The translations under genes were made by a program, and so were the position numbers. Shown here in pieces: positions 9,301 to 16,861 of a stretch of 22,582 nt of DNA (the first letter of the stretch is position 1; every line of letters starts with the position of its first letter). The stretch is from Spartobacteria bacterium UBA5019 (GTDB taxonomy: Bacteria > Verrucomicrobiota > Verrucomicrobiia > Chthoniobacterales > Terrimicrobiaceae). The stretch is taken from assembly GCA_002396485.1 (NCBI GenBank), contig DGXZ01000014.1:1-22582 (forward strand), read 5' to 3'. The notes under the pieces were generated by a model. It was not told where the DNA came from. It ran no database searches and worked only from the letters and a program-made list of their open reading frames with translations.

Positions 9301-10501
9301 GTGGAGCGAGGATGAGAACTTCGCCAAGTCCCAACTCACTCCAGGCATCGAGGCAAAACCGGACTCCGATTTCATCCTTCGCGCTCCATTAGGCGGACTG
9401 CGGCCCGGCACCCGCTACTTCTATCGCCTGGTTTTCGATGATGGACAAAAAGGCCCCGTCCATTCCTTCAAAACTCTCGATCCACAGGGGCAAAGCGTTT
9501 CTTTTACCATGGGCAGTTGCATGCACTACCAGGCTTTTATGAATGGCATCGCTAATGGCGGGGGACCCGTCACCGCGACCGATGAAGACAAGCGTCTTGG
9601 CTTCCCCTCATTTGCCGCCATGCAAAAGCTCAAGCCCGATTTCTTCATCGGCGCGGGGGATGTCATTTATTACGACTTTCCGCTCGATGCCCCTGCGGAG
9701 ACGCTTCCCGCGCTTCGCAAGAAATGGCACGAGCAATTCCGCCTTCCTCGCCTAGTGGAGTTTTTCCGCAACACACCCGCCTATTGGCTGAAAGACGATC
9801 ATGACTTCCGATTCGATGATGCCGACCAGACCGGCGACAGACTCCCGCTTGCCTCGACCGGCAAATCTTTGTTTCGCGAGCAAATGCCCATCCATCCTGC
9901 GGGCGACCTGAAATCCCCGAACTTCCGCACGCACCGCATCAGCAAAGATGTGCAACTCTGGTTCCTCGAGGGCCGTGACCACCGCACGGATAACAAGACT
10001 CCAGATGGTCCCGGAAAATCCCTCTGGGGTTCAGCCCAGCGCGAGTGGCTCGAACGCACACTGGCGGCCAGCGATGCCAAATGGAAAATCCTCGTCTCAC
10101 CCACGCCCATGGTCGGTCCCGACCGCGCCAGTAAGAGCGACAACCACACAAACCCCACAGGTTTCCGCGCCGAAGCTGATGCGTTTTTTGAGTGGCTGAA
10201 GAAGGAGGGAATCAAAAATGTCCTCATCCTCTGCGGCGATAGGCACTGGCAATATCACAGCATTCATCCCTCTGGCGTGGAGGAATTCTCAGTCGGCGCG
10301 CTGAACGATGAAAACTCCATCAAAGGCATCAAGCCTGGCGACCCGAAATCCACCGACCCGGATTCGCTCGTGAAGCAACCTTACCAATATGGCGAACCCA
10401 CTGGCGGCTTCCTCTCGGTAACGGCAAAGCCTGATTCCACCCTGCACCTACAATTTTTCGACGACCGTGGCGCGCTTCTTCATGAAATTGGGAAACCTTA
10501 A
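6338..10501 (+). CDS. Fusion of GH2 glycosidase and PhoD-like metallophosphatase
   Basis: An unbroken 1387-codon reading frame with a signal peptide (cleavage near residues 20-22). The N-terminal part is a full GH2 enzyme: jelly roll (about 28-195), Ig-like domain, TIM barrel from about 308 with acid/base Glu426 (SVFNEE) and likely nucleophile Glu501 (ILSSEDTSG), a DUF4982-like domain (about 600-665), and a C-terminal Ig-like domain with IGLGNGDP (about 685-790). A second sugar-binding-like jelly roll follows (about 797-937; motif AEVWIDGK). A PhoD-type N-terminal Fn3-like domain (about 938-1050) leads into a PhoD-like phosphatase (about 1053-1387). The phosphatase carries the expected metal and active-site motifs: GSC with Cys1061, GDVIYYD with Asp1108, KDDHD at Asp1153-His1155, and CGDRHWQYH with His1303 and His1307. 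Both halves appear catalytically intact. GH2 proteins normally end before residue 800-900, so the attached phosphatase is unusual. The substrate is unknown; a glycan carrying phosphate mono- or diesters would fit. Confidence 0.9.
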   Translation: MKRILLAFLVAFAPMLPAIGDASPRERLSFNKGWLFHQGDIPFPEVKGHTMTYQSAKAGAASGAAAQAFDDTGWTEVDLPHDWASHSPISKDANIAQGYRERGFGWYRRHFQIDPAERGKHLELQFDGISTHCTVWVNGTVVHRNWCGYTSFSVDITPFVKFGDEFNTVVVRVDAEAQEGWWYEGAGIYRHTWLVKRSPLYIVTDGVFAQPVRSKDGIWSIPAEVTLANSDGKNAKAKVEVTLLDPEGKPVGTVSQSSEVAALGEGTTKLTLPVKNPRLWSVESPVMYSVKTVVKVGDRVLDETITPCGFRTLRFDAATGFYLNDQPLKIQGVCVHQDHAGVGVAMPDSMWEFRVRKLKEMGVNAIRCSHHPPAAELLQVCDRMGLLVMDEARNFNTSPEYIRQLEWMVRRDRNHPCVFMWSVFNEEPFQGTEVGYEMTRRMVAAVKRLDTTRPVTAAMSGGFFTPLNVSHAVDVMGFNYHQKEYDAFHKLYPNLPILSSEDTSGFITRGEYESNMEKQTADSRDTYAARWGATHRDAWKAIINRPFIAGGFVWTGFDYAGEPTPFEWPSASSSFGIMDLCGFPKSAFFIHQAHWRKDKDVLEVIPHWNWIGREGQSIRVLALSNADTVELFLNGKSLGEKPVDPVDMVEWDVTYETGALLAVGKKQGREVSRKLVETTGDAVSLELVPDRNTISGDGRDAMSVTVRAVDAKGREVPTAMNPVKFLLQGGADIIGLGNGDPRCHEPQKGDQRSLFNGLAQVILQAREAASGSLTLRAESAGLAPAEIKIPIQAATAPPSFPTARYEQRIERWWKASPGFASKPDPLMKADSNDMNTWATVTPGTPLVRTGGPWSVFSASFEPFATMQRDGGVLAFRGILGKAEVWIDGKLAATKPDFENALLVAPFPPGNTKRSVRILFESEADKPVGFTAPISVVPSAPRAFNAQGEMVGEVTANSALLQSRLTSIPGPYLDATGEIPGIVGKARFEWSEDENFAKSQLTPGIEAKPDSDFILRAPLGGLRPGTRYFYRLVFDDGQKGPVHSFKTLDPQGQSVSFTMGSCMHYQAFMNGIANGGGPVTATDEDKRLGFPSFAAMQKLKPDFFIGAGDVIYYDFPLDAPAETLPALRKKWHEQFRLPRLVEFFRNTPAYWLKDDHDFRFDDADQTGDRLPLASTGKSLFREQMPIHPAGDLKSPNFRTHRISKDVQLWFLEGRDHRTDNKTPDGPGKSLWGSAQREWLERTLAASDAKWKILVSPTPMVGPDRASKSDNHTNPTGFRAEADAFFEWLKKEGIKNVLILCGDRHWQYHSIHPSGVEEFSVGALNDENSIKGIKPGDPKSTDPDSLVKQPYQYGEPTGGFLSVTAKPDSTLHLQFFDDRGALLHEIGKP

Positions 10502-10504
10502 ACC

Positions 10505-11896
10505 ATGAGCCTTCCCTCCGCTCCCTCGCAGAACCCGGTGAATTTCACCGTTGGCACGCTCCACTACACGCGGGCGGGGCTCTTGCGCGTGGTTTTCTGG
10601 ATGTTGGTTGCCGACTTTGCCCTCCAGCTCATGCAGCAACTACCCATCGCGCTGGTGCCTTTGCAGATGAGGTGGGTATCGGCCTCTGATGCGTTGATCG
10701 GATTTCTCACGGGCAGCCTGCCGGCATTTTTAGGAATGTTTCTGAATCCCTTTGTCGGCGTGCAGAGCGACCGTCATCGGGCGCCGCTCGGGCGGCGGCG
10801 GCCTTTTCTTCTCTGGGCGACGCCCGCGATTGTTTTTTCCTTTTTTGGTCTGGGCTTCGCAAAGCCGGTGGCGGAGTGGTTCGCTGCGACTTGGCAACTC
10901 GCATCCGTCCCGGCATTCACCATCGGCTGGATCGCGGGCTGCATGCTCGTCTTTGTCGTGGCAAACACATACATCCTGCAGGTCTATCAATTCCTCTTTG
11001 TGGATGTGATTCCTCTGCCAGTCATGGGCAAGTTTATTGGTTTTTACCGGGCGATCGGGGCCTTGGGCACATTTGCTTTCCACTATTTCCTGTTTGGAAT
11101 GGCGGAAACACACATGACCACGATTTATGTCGTGTCGGCCCTTCTCTTCGCTTGCACTTTTTTTCTATTGGTCTGGCAGGTTCCAGAGGGGGACTACCCG
11201 CCACCACCTGAAAAAATCGCAGGTCCGATTTGGAATCACGCAGCGAGCTATTTCCGCGAATGCTTCGGCCATGTGTTTTTCTGGAAGGTTTATGCAATGA
11301 GCTTCTTTTTCTGGAGTGCGCTTGTACCGCTCTGGGCCTTCGTCGTCTTCTTCGGAACCAAGCCCGGCGGCGGTCTCGAGGGCTATGCGCCAACGATCGG
11401 ACTCAACTTGCAGGAATTCGGAAAAATACGCGGATGGGGTTCTTTGCTTTCTGTGCCCGTCTTCTTTGCCGTCGGTCCGCTCATTGATAAGTTCCATCCC
11501 CTGCGCGTCTGCATGGTTGGTTTGGTCGTGACGACGCTGGCGTTTCTGGGCTGCTTTGCCTTCGCTCACTCACCTCTTAGTTTCACAATTTGTTGGCTGG
11601 TTCTAATGATGGCGGTTGCCGTCTACATGGGCGGAGTTGGCGCGCTTTTTCCACGGCTCATGGATCGCGCCAAATACGGGCAATTCGCTTCGGCCAATCA
11701 GATTTTTGGTTTTAGCGGAGTCGTGATGGCGCCTGTGATTTGCGGCTGGATGATCGCGGCCCTACGCGATTACCGGTATGTTTTCCTCTGGTGTGCATGC
11801 TGCAGCGTCCTTTGCTGCGTCGCCTGCATCTTGGTTTTTCTCCACTGGAAAAAACTTGGTGGGGATAAGGATTTCACGCCCATAGAAACTCAATGA
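10505..11896 (+). CDS. MFS sugar transporter (GPH/SLC45-like)
   Basis: Predicted inner-membrane sugar importer of 463 residues, probably a cation symporter. The sequence shows about twelve hydrophobic segments and, after the second, a motif-A-like loop with Asp89 and the run GRRRPF (residues 96-101). That loop form is typical of GPH-type (melibiose permease-like) and SLC45-like MFS proteins. There is no signal peptide, as expected for a polytopic permease. The gene starts 3 bp after the stop of the GH2-phosphatase gene and ends in an ATGA overlap with the cytoplasmic glycosidase gene. Placed between secreted and cytoplasmic hydrolases, it most likely carries the mono- or small oligosaccharides they exchange. 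No TonB-dependent SusC/SusD system lies in the window, so outer-membrane passage is unexplained here. Confidence 0.85.
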   Translation: MSLPSAPSQNPVNFTVGTLHYTRAGLLRVVFWMLVADFALQLMQQLPIALVPLQMRWVSASDALIGFLTGSLPAFLGMFLNPFVGVQSDRHRAPLGRRRPFLLWATPAIVFSFFGLGFAKPVAEWFAATWQLASVPAFTIGWIAGCMLVFVVANTYILQVYQFLFVDVIPLPVMGKFIGFYRAIGALGTFAFHYFLFGMAETHMTTIYVVSALLFACTFFLLVWQVPEGDYPPPPEKIAGPIWNHAASYFRECFGHVFFWKVYAMSFFFWSALVPLWAFVVFFGTKPGGGLEGYAPTIGLNLQEFGKIRGWGSLLSVPVFFAVGPLIDKFHPLRVCMVGLVVTTLAFLGCFAFAHSPLSFTICWLVLMMAVAVYMGGVGALFPRLMDRAKYGQFASANQIFGFSGVVMAPVICGWMIAALRDYRYVFLWCACCSVLCCVACILVFLHWKKLGGDKDFTPIETQ

Positions 11897-12777
11897 TTGA
11901 CCGCTCCCGCATCACCAACCCCATCCTCCGTCTCAAGGACAACCTCCGCGACCCCTCTGTGTTCAAGGGACCGAACGGCTACACCCTTTTCTACACGCGC
12001 TACCAGGTGGGGGATTGGAATCTTGCGTTTAACTGGTCGGTCGCCTGCTGCACCACCCGCGACTTTGTTACCTTCACCGACCACCGCGACATCACCTCAA
12101 AAAACCACGCTTCTCCGGGCGATGTCGTCTGGTGGCACGGGCGATGGGTTCTACCATTTCAGTCCTACCCAGAGCGCCCGCAGCGGCTGTTTTTCATGGA
12201 GTCGAACGATGTCATCCAATGGTCGAAACCGCGTCCATTTTTAGACGGGGTTTTGACCCTGCCGTGGAATACCGACGCCCGTGCGATCGATCCGACTTTT
12301 GTGGTGGATGGAGATGAACTTCATTGCTTCTTTGTGGGCTCGGATGGCTTGGGCACTCTCCGGCGCGCGAACCTGCTTGGCCATGCCGTGACACGCGATC
12401 CCGCATTGCTGGAATGGAAAATTCTCAGCATTGATGAACCGCTCATGGGACGTGACCGCGCACCCGACGGCGTCGAAAATGTGGTCATCTACCGCGTTGG
12501 TGGGCGATGGATTATGATGTTCAGCGAGGGCATGGAAAACCAGCACCTGGCCATAGCCGAATCAAGCGACCTCATCCATTGGAGGCCTCTTGGAACCGTC
12601 GAGATCGCCGATCAACCGTGGTTTGCCTTCCGTCACGGAGCGCCATTCGTTTGGCAAGAAGATGGAATTTTTTACATGATCCTCATGGGCGAGGAAAATG
12701 CCGCCCACCTCTCGAGCTTGGGTTTTTTGTCCTCCCGCGACGGAATTAATTGGAAGTGTGCTACTTATCAAGAATAA
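11893..12777 (+). CDS. Cytoplasmic five-bladed beta-propeller glycosidase (GH43/GH32-like)
   Basis: A 294-residue protein resembling clan GH-F/GH-J five-bladed beta-propeller glycosidases. Supporting motifs are NLRDPSVF (Asp20, candidate base), RAIDPTFV (Asp133, candidate pKa modulator), and FSEGMENQHLAIAESSDLIHW (residues from about 210, with Glu212 and Glu215 as candidate acids). The repeated pattern of aromatic and Asp-rich blade strands (DGDELHCFFVG, DGIFYMILMG) also fits. No signal peptide is present, in contrast to the four upstream hydrolases, so it probably acts in the cytoplasm on sugars brought in by the adjacent transporter. It starts in an ATGA overlap and is the last gene of the unit. 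The exact GH family (43, 32, 117 or an unclassified relative) cannot be fixed by eye. Confidence 0.75.
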   Translation: MIDRSRITNPILRLKDNLRDPSVFKGPNGYTLFYTRYQVGDWNLAFNWSVACCTTRDFVTFTDHRDITSKNHASPGDVVWWHGRWVLPFQSYPERPQRLFFMESNDVIQWSKPRPFLDGVLTLPWNTDARAIDPTFVVDGDELHCFFVGSDGLGTLRRANLLGHAVTRDPALLEWKILSIDEPLMGRDRAPDGVENVVIYRVGGRWIMMFSEGMENQHLAIAESSDLIHWRPLGTVEIADQPWFAFRHGAPFVWQEDGIFYMILMGEENAAHLSSLGFLSSRDGINWKCATYQE

Positions 12778-12895
12778 AAAGGGGCGTGCTGCAGTCGAAT
12801 GGTCCGAGGCGGGTGCGATCCCCGGGACGAGGCCATGAATCAAGTGCGTGGAATTGAATCTCAGCGAAAGGTGCATTCCTCATCAGAAGCGGACC
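12778..12895. other. Convergent intergenic region
   Basis: This 118-bp gap separates the ends of the two convergent units. It should hold the transcription terminators, but I find no convincing hairpin followed by a T-tract on either strand. The only structure is a weak GGG/CCC stem near 12811-12823. Confidence 0.5.
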
Positions 12896-15313
12896 TCATT
12901 TGCTCGGCTTTTCAGCGGGCAGGATGATGGTTTCCTTCAAACGATCGCCTGCGAAGGGGGTGGTGACATTTTTAAAGGTGTTGTTTCTGGCCAGGATGTC
13001 GGTCGGTCCGCCCTTGAGGAAATCGGCCCAGCGACCACCGCGCGTGGTGACTTCGATTCCGATGTCCGCATCGCTCACGCGACCGGCTTCGAAGAGGACA
13101 TTCTGCACGTTGCCGCCGACGAAGAAGCGGCCGTTGTTGGCGATGGCATTGCGGCGGAAGACCTGATCCAGCGCCATGGGGCCGTGGTAATCGGGGGCTG
13201 TGACTGGAAGGCCCTTGTCAGCCTGGAGTGTGCGGTCGTGGGAGATTGGCGGGTAGGTGAGGGTGCCGATATTCGAGCCACGGGGGAAAATGAACGAAGC
13301 GCCCCAAGTGGTTCCCTCAAGAATCTCGTTGTCGAAAAACTGGGCGCGCAGGCCGGGCAGGACCTGGCCTTGGTAGGAGATGGTGATCTGCTGGATGGCG
13401 CCGCCGCGAATCGACTTGTTGCGAGCGGCCACGACTTCGATGCCGCCGCACCAGAAGAGGACGGTGTTGCCGGCATCGTGTGCGATGTTGTCCACCGCGA
13501 TGACATGGTCGAGGGCCTTGCACACCGAGATAAACGAGGTGCTGTCGAGCGGCACATCCCACGCCTTGTCCACGAGGAGAGTTGTGCCAGAGCCTCCGGC
13601 GAGTGTGCGGTATTGGCCCGCGCCTTTTCCATCAAGGACGACGACCACAGCGCCCAGCCACTTGGTCGCGAACTCTGGGTCTTCGGTTTCCTTTGGCAGG
13701 ACGAGTGTGGTATCATCGCATTTTTCCACTGTGCCCGTGTAAATGCCAACGGGGGCGTGGAAGTCGGAGTTGAACCCTCCGTCGCGGTCGCCTCGGTAGC
13801 TGTCCTTCATGGCGTTCCGGGCGATATAGATTTCACGAGAATACATGCTTTGGATTCGCGTCTTTCCGTCATTTGAAACCATGTCGTGCACACTGTTGAG
13901 GCTCACGCCGCCATCGGAGCAGTCGTTATATTCAAAGATCACCTTCTGCGTGCGGCGGCCGAAGACGGTCCAGTGGCGTGGAACGGCTGAGAATTTGTTG
14001 CGGGCGATGTATCCCGAGGAGCCGTTGAGCATCAAGACTTGCAGGGACGAGTAGATGTCGCAGTCTGTGATCTGGATATTCGGGCCGCCGACATCGATGG
14101 CACCGGTCCGTCGCTTGTCGCGCCAGCGTTTCAGGAAAACCTCTTCGGCATCCGAGTAGTGGCGGTCGGTTTTGTCATTGTTGATAAAGCGGTCGAGCCG
14201 CATCAGGACTCGGCGGATCGTCACATGGCCGGCGTTCGGTGAGTTTGTTGGCAACTCGCTTTGGATGCCTGCGTGGTGGTTGATGGCGTAGATTGCGAGG
14301 TCTTCCACGGTGAAGTGCCCCTCGCCGCGCATGAGATAGGGATGCGGTTCGAATTCGACACCTTTGATTGGCTCCACCTGCTTGGCACCCCAGTAGAGTT
14401 TTTTTGTTCTCTCCACACGCGGTAGGAGGTCGTCCACATAGGAAAGCGTGGTGAGGCCCGATCCGGCGCCGCGAACAGTGACATTCATGGGAATGGTGAC
14501 TCCCTTGGATAAAACAAAAATGCCACGAGGGAACTGCACAATCCCGCCGCCCGCTTGGCCTGCGTCATCGAGCGCCTTTTGGATGGCCTCGGTGCTGTCC
14601 TCCTGGCCATCGGCGAGCATGGCAGTGGTGTATTGCAGGTAACCCGGCTCGGCGGGAACAGCACCGTATTTTGTGACATCAAAGATTCGCTCGGGAGTTG
14701 GCTTTTTATGGGCGATGCGGATTTTTCCAGCTGATGTCTGGGCGGCGGGATCCGCGAGGCCGTTTTGAAAATCCACCGAGTAATCGCCGGGCTTCAGATC
14801 GGCAGGGAGGGAGACGCGGAGGGCAAATTCGTCGATGGCATCGGGAGTGAGTGTGATATCCGAGTCTGCGGAGCGGAGGGAAATTTGGGCTCCTGGGCGG
14901 AGTTCGAGGTTGAGTCCGAAAACCCGCAGCCAGCCGCCCGGTGTGGCCATCTCGGTCTCGTCGCCTTGCATCCACCAAACTTTCGGGGCGTTGAGGATTG
15001 AAGGGGCGGAGGCGTCTATTCCATCGCTGATGCGGAAGCGCACGATGCCATCGCCAATCTTTGCGGGGAGGGCGAATTTCAGGGTCGTGGAAGTTTGTTG
15101 AAGAACATCGAGAGACTTCCAATCGGTGGTTTTTCCTTTTTCAGAAAAACTAGCTTCTACGAGCGCCCTCTTGCCAAAGCCATCGCCGCGAACCACCACG
15201 CTCTCGCCCGCGCGGACGGGGTCCGAGGCCCAGATGACGACTGGCTTTGCGAGGAGTGGGAACGAGGAGACAAGAAGGAGACTCGCTCCGGAGAGGAGGG
15301 TTGTTTTTACCAT
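12896..15313 (-). CDS. Secreted right-handed beta-helix protein, pectate-lyase-3 type
   Basis: An 805-residue secreted protein. The ATG at 15313 is chosen because it starts a clear signal peptide (KTTLLSGASLLLVSSFPLLA, cleavage after Ala22). The longer frame to 15505 only adds residues lying inside the esterase gene. Two Ig-like/IPT-like beta domains follow (about 24-108 and 110-201). The beta-helix begins near residue 210 with the pectate-lyase-3 signature: FDVTKYGAV, then DSTEAIQKALDDA, then GGGIVQFPRGIFVL. Many short N/D-rich helix rungs continue to the C-terminus. The fold is typical of polysaccharide lyases, GH28-like hydrolases and epimerases, and no family-specific catalytic triad could be named with confidence. 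The gene overlaps the end of the sialate O-acetylesterase-like gene by 7 bp, so it is very likely co-translated with it. An extracellular glycan target is inferred. Confidence 0.8.
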   Translation of the reverse strand: MVKTTLLSGASLLLVSSFPLLAKPVVIWASDPVRAGESVVVRGDGFGKRALVEASFSEKGKTTDWKSLDVLQQTSTTLKFALPAKIGDGIVRFRISDGIDASAPSILNAPKVWWMQGDETEMATPGGWLRVFGLNLELRPGAQISLRSADSDITLTPDAIDEFALRVSLPADLKPGDYSVDFQNGLADPAAQTSAGKIRIAHKKPTPERIFDVTKYGAVPAEPGYLQYTTAMLADGQEDSTEAIQKALDDAGQAGGGIVQFPRGIFVLSKGVTIPMNVTVRGAGSGLTTLSYVDDLLPRVERTKKLYWGAKQVEPIKGVEFEPHPYLMRGEGHFTVEDLAIYAINHHAGIQSELPTNSPNAGHVTIRRVLMRLDRFINNDKTDRHYSDAEEVFLKRWRDKRRTGAIDVGGPNIQITDCDIYSSLQVLMLNGSSGYIARNKFSAVPRHWTVFGRRTQKVIFEYNDCSDGGVSLNSVHDMVSNDGKTRIQSMYSREIYIARNAMKDSYRGDRDGGFNSDFHAPVGIYTGTVEKCDDTTLVLPKETEDPEFATKWLGAVVVVLDGKGAGQYRTLAGGSGTTLLVDKAWDVPLDSTSFISVCKALDHVIAVDNIAHDAGNTVLFWCGGIEVVAARNKSIRGGAIQQITISYQGQVLPGLRAQFFDNEILEGTTWGASFIFPRGSNIGTLTYPPISHDRTLQADKGLPVTAPDYHGPMALDQVFRRNAIANNGRFFVGGNVQNVLFEAGRVSDADIGIEVTTRGGRWADFLKGGPTDILARNNTFKNVTTPFAGDRLKETIILPAEKPSK

Positions 15314-16860
15314 GAATCGGTGCGGAAGGGCGAGGCTGGGAGGCCTTGGGTATTGTAGAGATTCGCTCTCGCCGGGTCTTGTTTGAAGGCGTAGCGCACC
15401 GCCACGGGGGAGGTGACCTCGGGGCTCGAAACAACTAATTCGCCGCCCTCGATCACGGCATCCGCGCGCTTGAATCGCTGGTCTTCTCCCGCAATTTCGA
15501 GCCAATTGATTTTCCCGTCGGCCTCGGGCACGACTGCGGCCAGACCGTCTTTTTTGCCGATCATGAGGCCATCTTTGGCATGGTTAAAAGAAATGCGGAT
15601 TTTCGATCCCTCGACGCTGTAGCCCTTGTAAAGAGGGCCGGAGGGGTCGATGTCCTTCCCGTAGGGCCCCGCCAGTGCCCAGAGGGCAAGTCTCCTGCCG
15701 ACATCCTGCTTGTTTTTGGGATGGATATCCTTGGATTCTCCAATATCGATCGTCACGGCGAGTCCGGTATTCGGGATCGATGAGAGGGCGTTCATTTGAG
15801 CTTCACGCACCTTCGACCAAGTCTTTCCATCATCACTCGCTTTGCTGAAGTTTGAGATTTGGACGATGTAAAATGGGAAGTCGCCCTGATTCCATTTGGC
15901 GCGCCATCCTCCGATGAGCGCTTGCAGCTTGTTCAGGTAAATCGCGTCGTCCGATCCATTCGACTCGCCCTGGTACCAGATCGCGCCTCGCATGGCAAAA
16001 GGGGCGAGCGGATGGATCATGCCTTTGTAGAGTTGCGTGGGTTGGGGATTGTCCCATGCCGGCCAGGGGAACGCTGGGGGCTCTGTGACCGGTTGGTTAT
16101 TTGCCAGTGCGACTTCCGTAGAGGCGGTCCATTTCTTCAGCTCTTCCAGATACTCCTCATGTCTTTGTTTGCCTTCGGGTGAGAGGCTGGATTGCGAAAA
16201 GACTTTGGCTTGGAGTTCGGCAAGTTCAGGGATGGTGGCAACACTCCCGGGGGAAACCCACATTTCGATACCGGTTCCTCCCCAACTCGAATGAAGGAGG
16301 CCGATTGGCACATCGAGCTTTTGAAAAAGTTCGCGGGCAAAATAGTAGGCTACAGCTGAGAACCCGCCGACAGTCGCGGGCGAGCAGACTTGCCAGTTTG
16401 CTTTGACATCAGCCTGAGGGAACGCGCTGGAGGTGCGAGGAACCTTGAAGTGCCGGATTTCAGGAAAATTGGCGGCCGCTTTTTCCTCCTCGGGATTTGC
16501 CGACTTGTCGACCAGCCACTCCATGTTTGATTGCCCGGAGCAGAGCCAAACTTCACCGACGAGGACATTTTCGAGAGTCAACTTGTTCTTGCCGGAAACG
16601 ACAAACGATTGCGGTGTCTTGTTGGCGGGTAGGGGATCAAGGGTGACCTGCCATGAGCCGTTCTCATCGGCCGTGGTTGTTTGTTTTTGGTCTGCAAACG
16701 TCACTGTGATCTTTTCGCCAGGGTCGGCTTTGCCCCAGACGGGAATGGGCCTCTCCCGCTGGAGAACCATGTTATCGCCGAAAACGCGGGGGAGTTGAAT
16801 TTCTCCGTAGATAGCTCCACATGAGAAAAACAAAAGGATGAGAATCAGGCTTCGCATCAT
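15307..16860 (-). CDS. Sialate O-acetylesterase-type carbohydrate esterase (SASA domain)
   Basis: A 517-residue secreted esterase. The start at 16860 is supported by a GGAG ribosome binding site 6 nt upstream and by a signal peptide (MMRSLILILLFFSCGAIYG). A frame reaching 16986 would run through the previous gene. The first 100 residues form the beta domain usual for this family (LPRVFGDNMVLQR, PVWGKADPGE). The SGNH-type catalytic module follows: Ser111 in CSGQSNMEW, the WGGTGIEMW block, the IWYQGESN block, and the Asp378/His380 pair in SKDIHP. The length matches the family. In environmental bacteria such enzymes usually deacetylate plant or algal polysaccharides rather than sialic acid, and that is the more likely role here given the neighbours. 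The end overlaps the beta-helix gene by 7 bp. Confidence 0.88.
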   Translation of the reverse strand: MMRSLILILLFFSCGAIYGEIQLPRVFGDNMVLQRERPIPVWGKADPGEKITVTFADQKQTTTADENGSWQVTLDPLPANKTPQSFVVSGKNKLTLENVLVGEVWLCSGQSNMEWLVDKSANPEEEKAAANFPEIRHFKVPRTSSAFPQADVKANWQVCSPATVGGFSAVAYYFARELFQKLDVPIGLLHSSWGGTGIEMWVSPGSVATIPELAELQAKVFSQSSLSPEGKQRHEEYLEELKKWTASTEVALANNQPVTEPPAFPWPAWDNPQPTQLYKGMIHPLAPFAMRGAIWYQGESNGSDDAIYLNKLQALIGGWRAKWNQGDFPFYIVQISNFSKASDDGKTWSKVREAQMNALSSIPNTGLAVTIDIGESKDIHPKNKQDVGRRLALWALAGPYGKDIDPSGPLYKGYSVEGSKIRISFNHAKDGLMIGKKDGLAAVVPEADGKINWLEIAGEDQRFKRADAVIEGGELVVSSPEVTSPVAVRYAFKQDPARANLYNTQGLPASPFRTDSW

Positions 16861-16861
16861 A

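Noticed and set aside
12809..12825. tRNA T-arm-like sequence (GGG, loop TGCGATC, CCC) in the convergent gap
   Set aside because: The loop lacks the conserved TT, and no matching acceptor, D or anticodon arms exist; probably coincidence rather than a tRNA or attachment site.
12848..13876. 342-codon open frame on the plus strand
   Set aside because: It is antisense to the beta-helix gene; the minus-strand reading has the signal peptide and fold signature, while this reading shows no domain.
15314..15505. Upstream extension of the beta-helix gene's frame
   Set aside because: It overlaps the C-terminal coding part of the esterase gene, is Arg/Pro-rich shadow sequence and would hide the signal peptide at the ATG at 15313.
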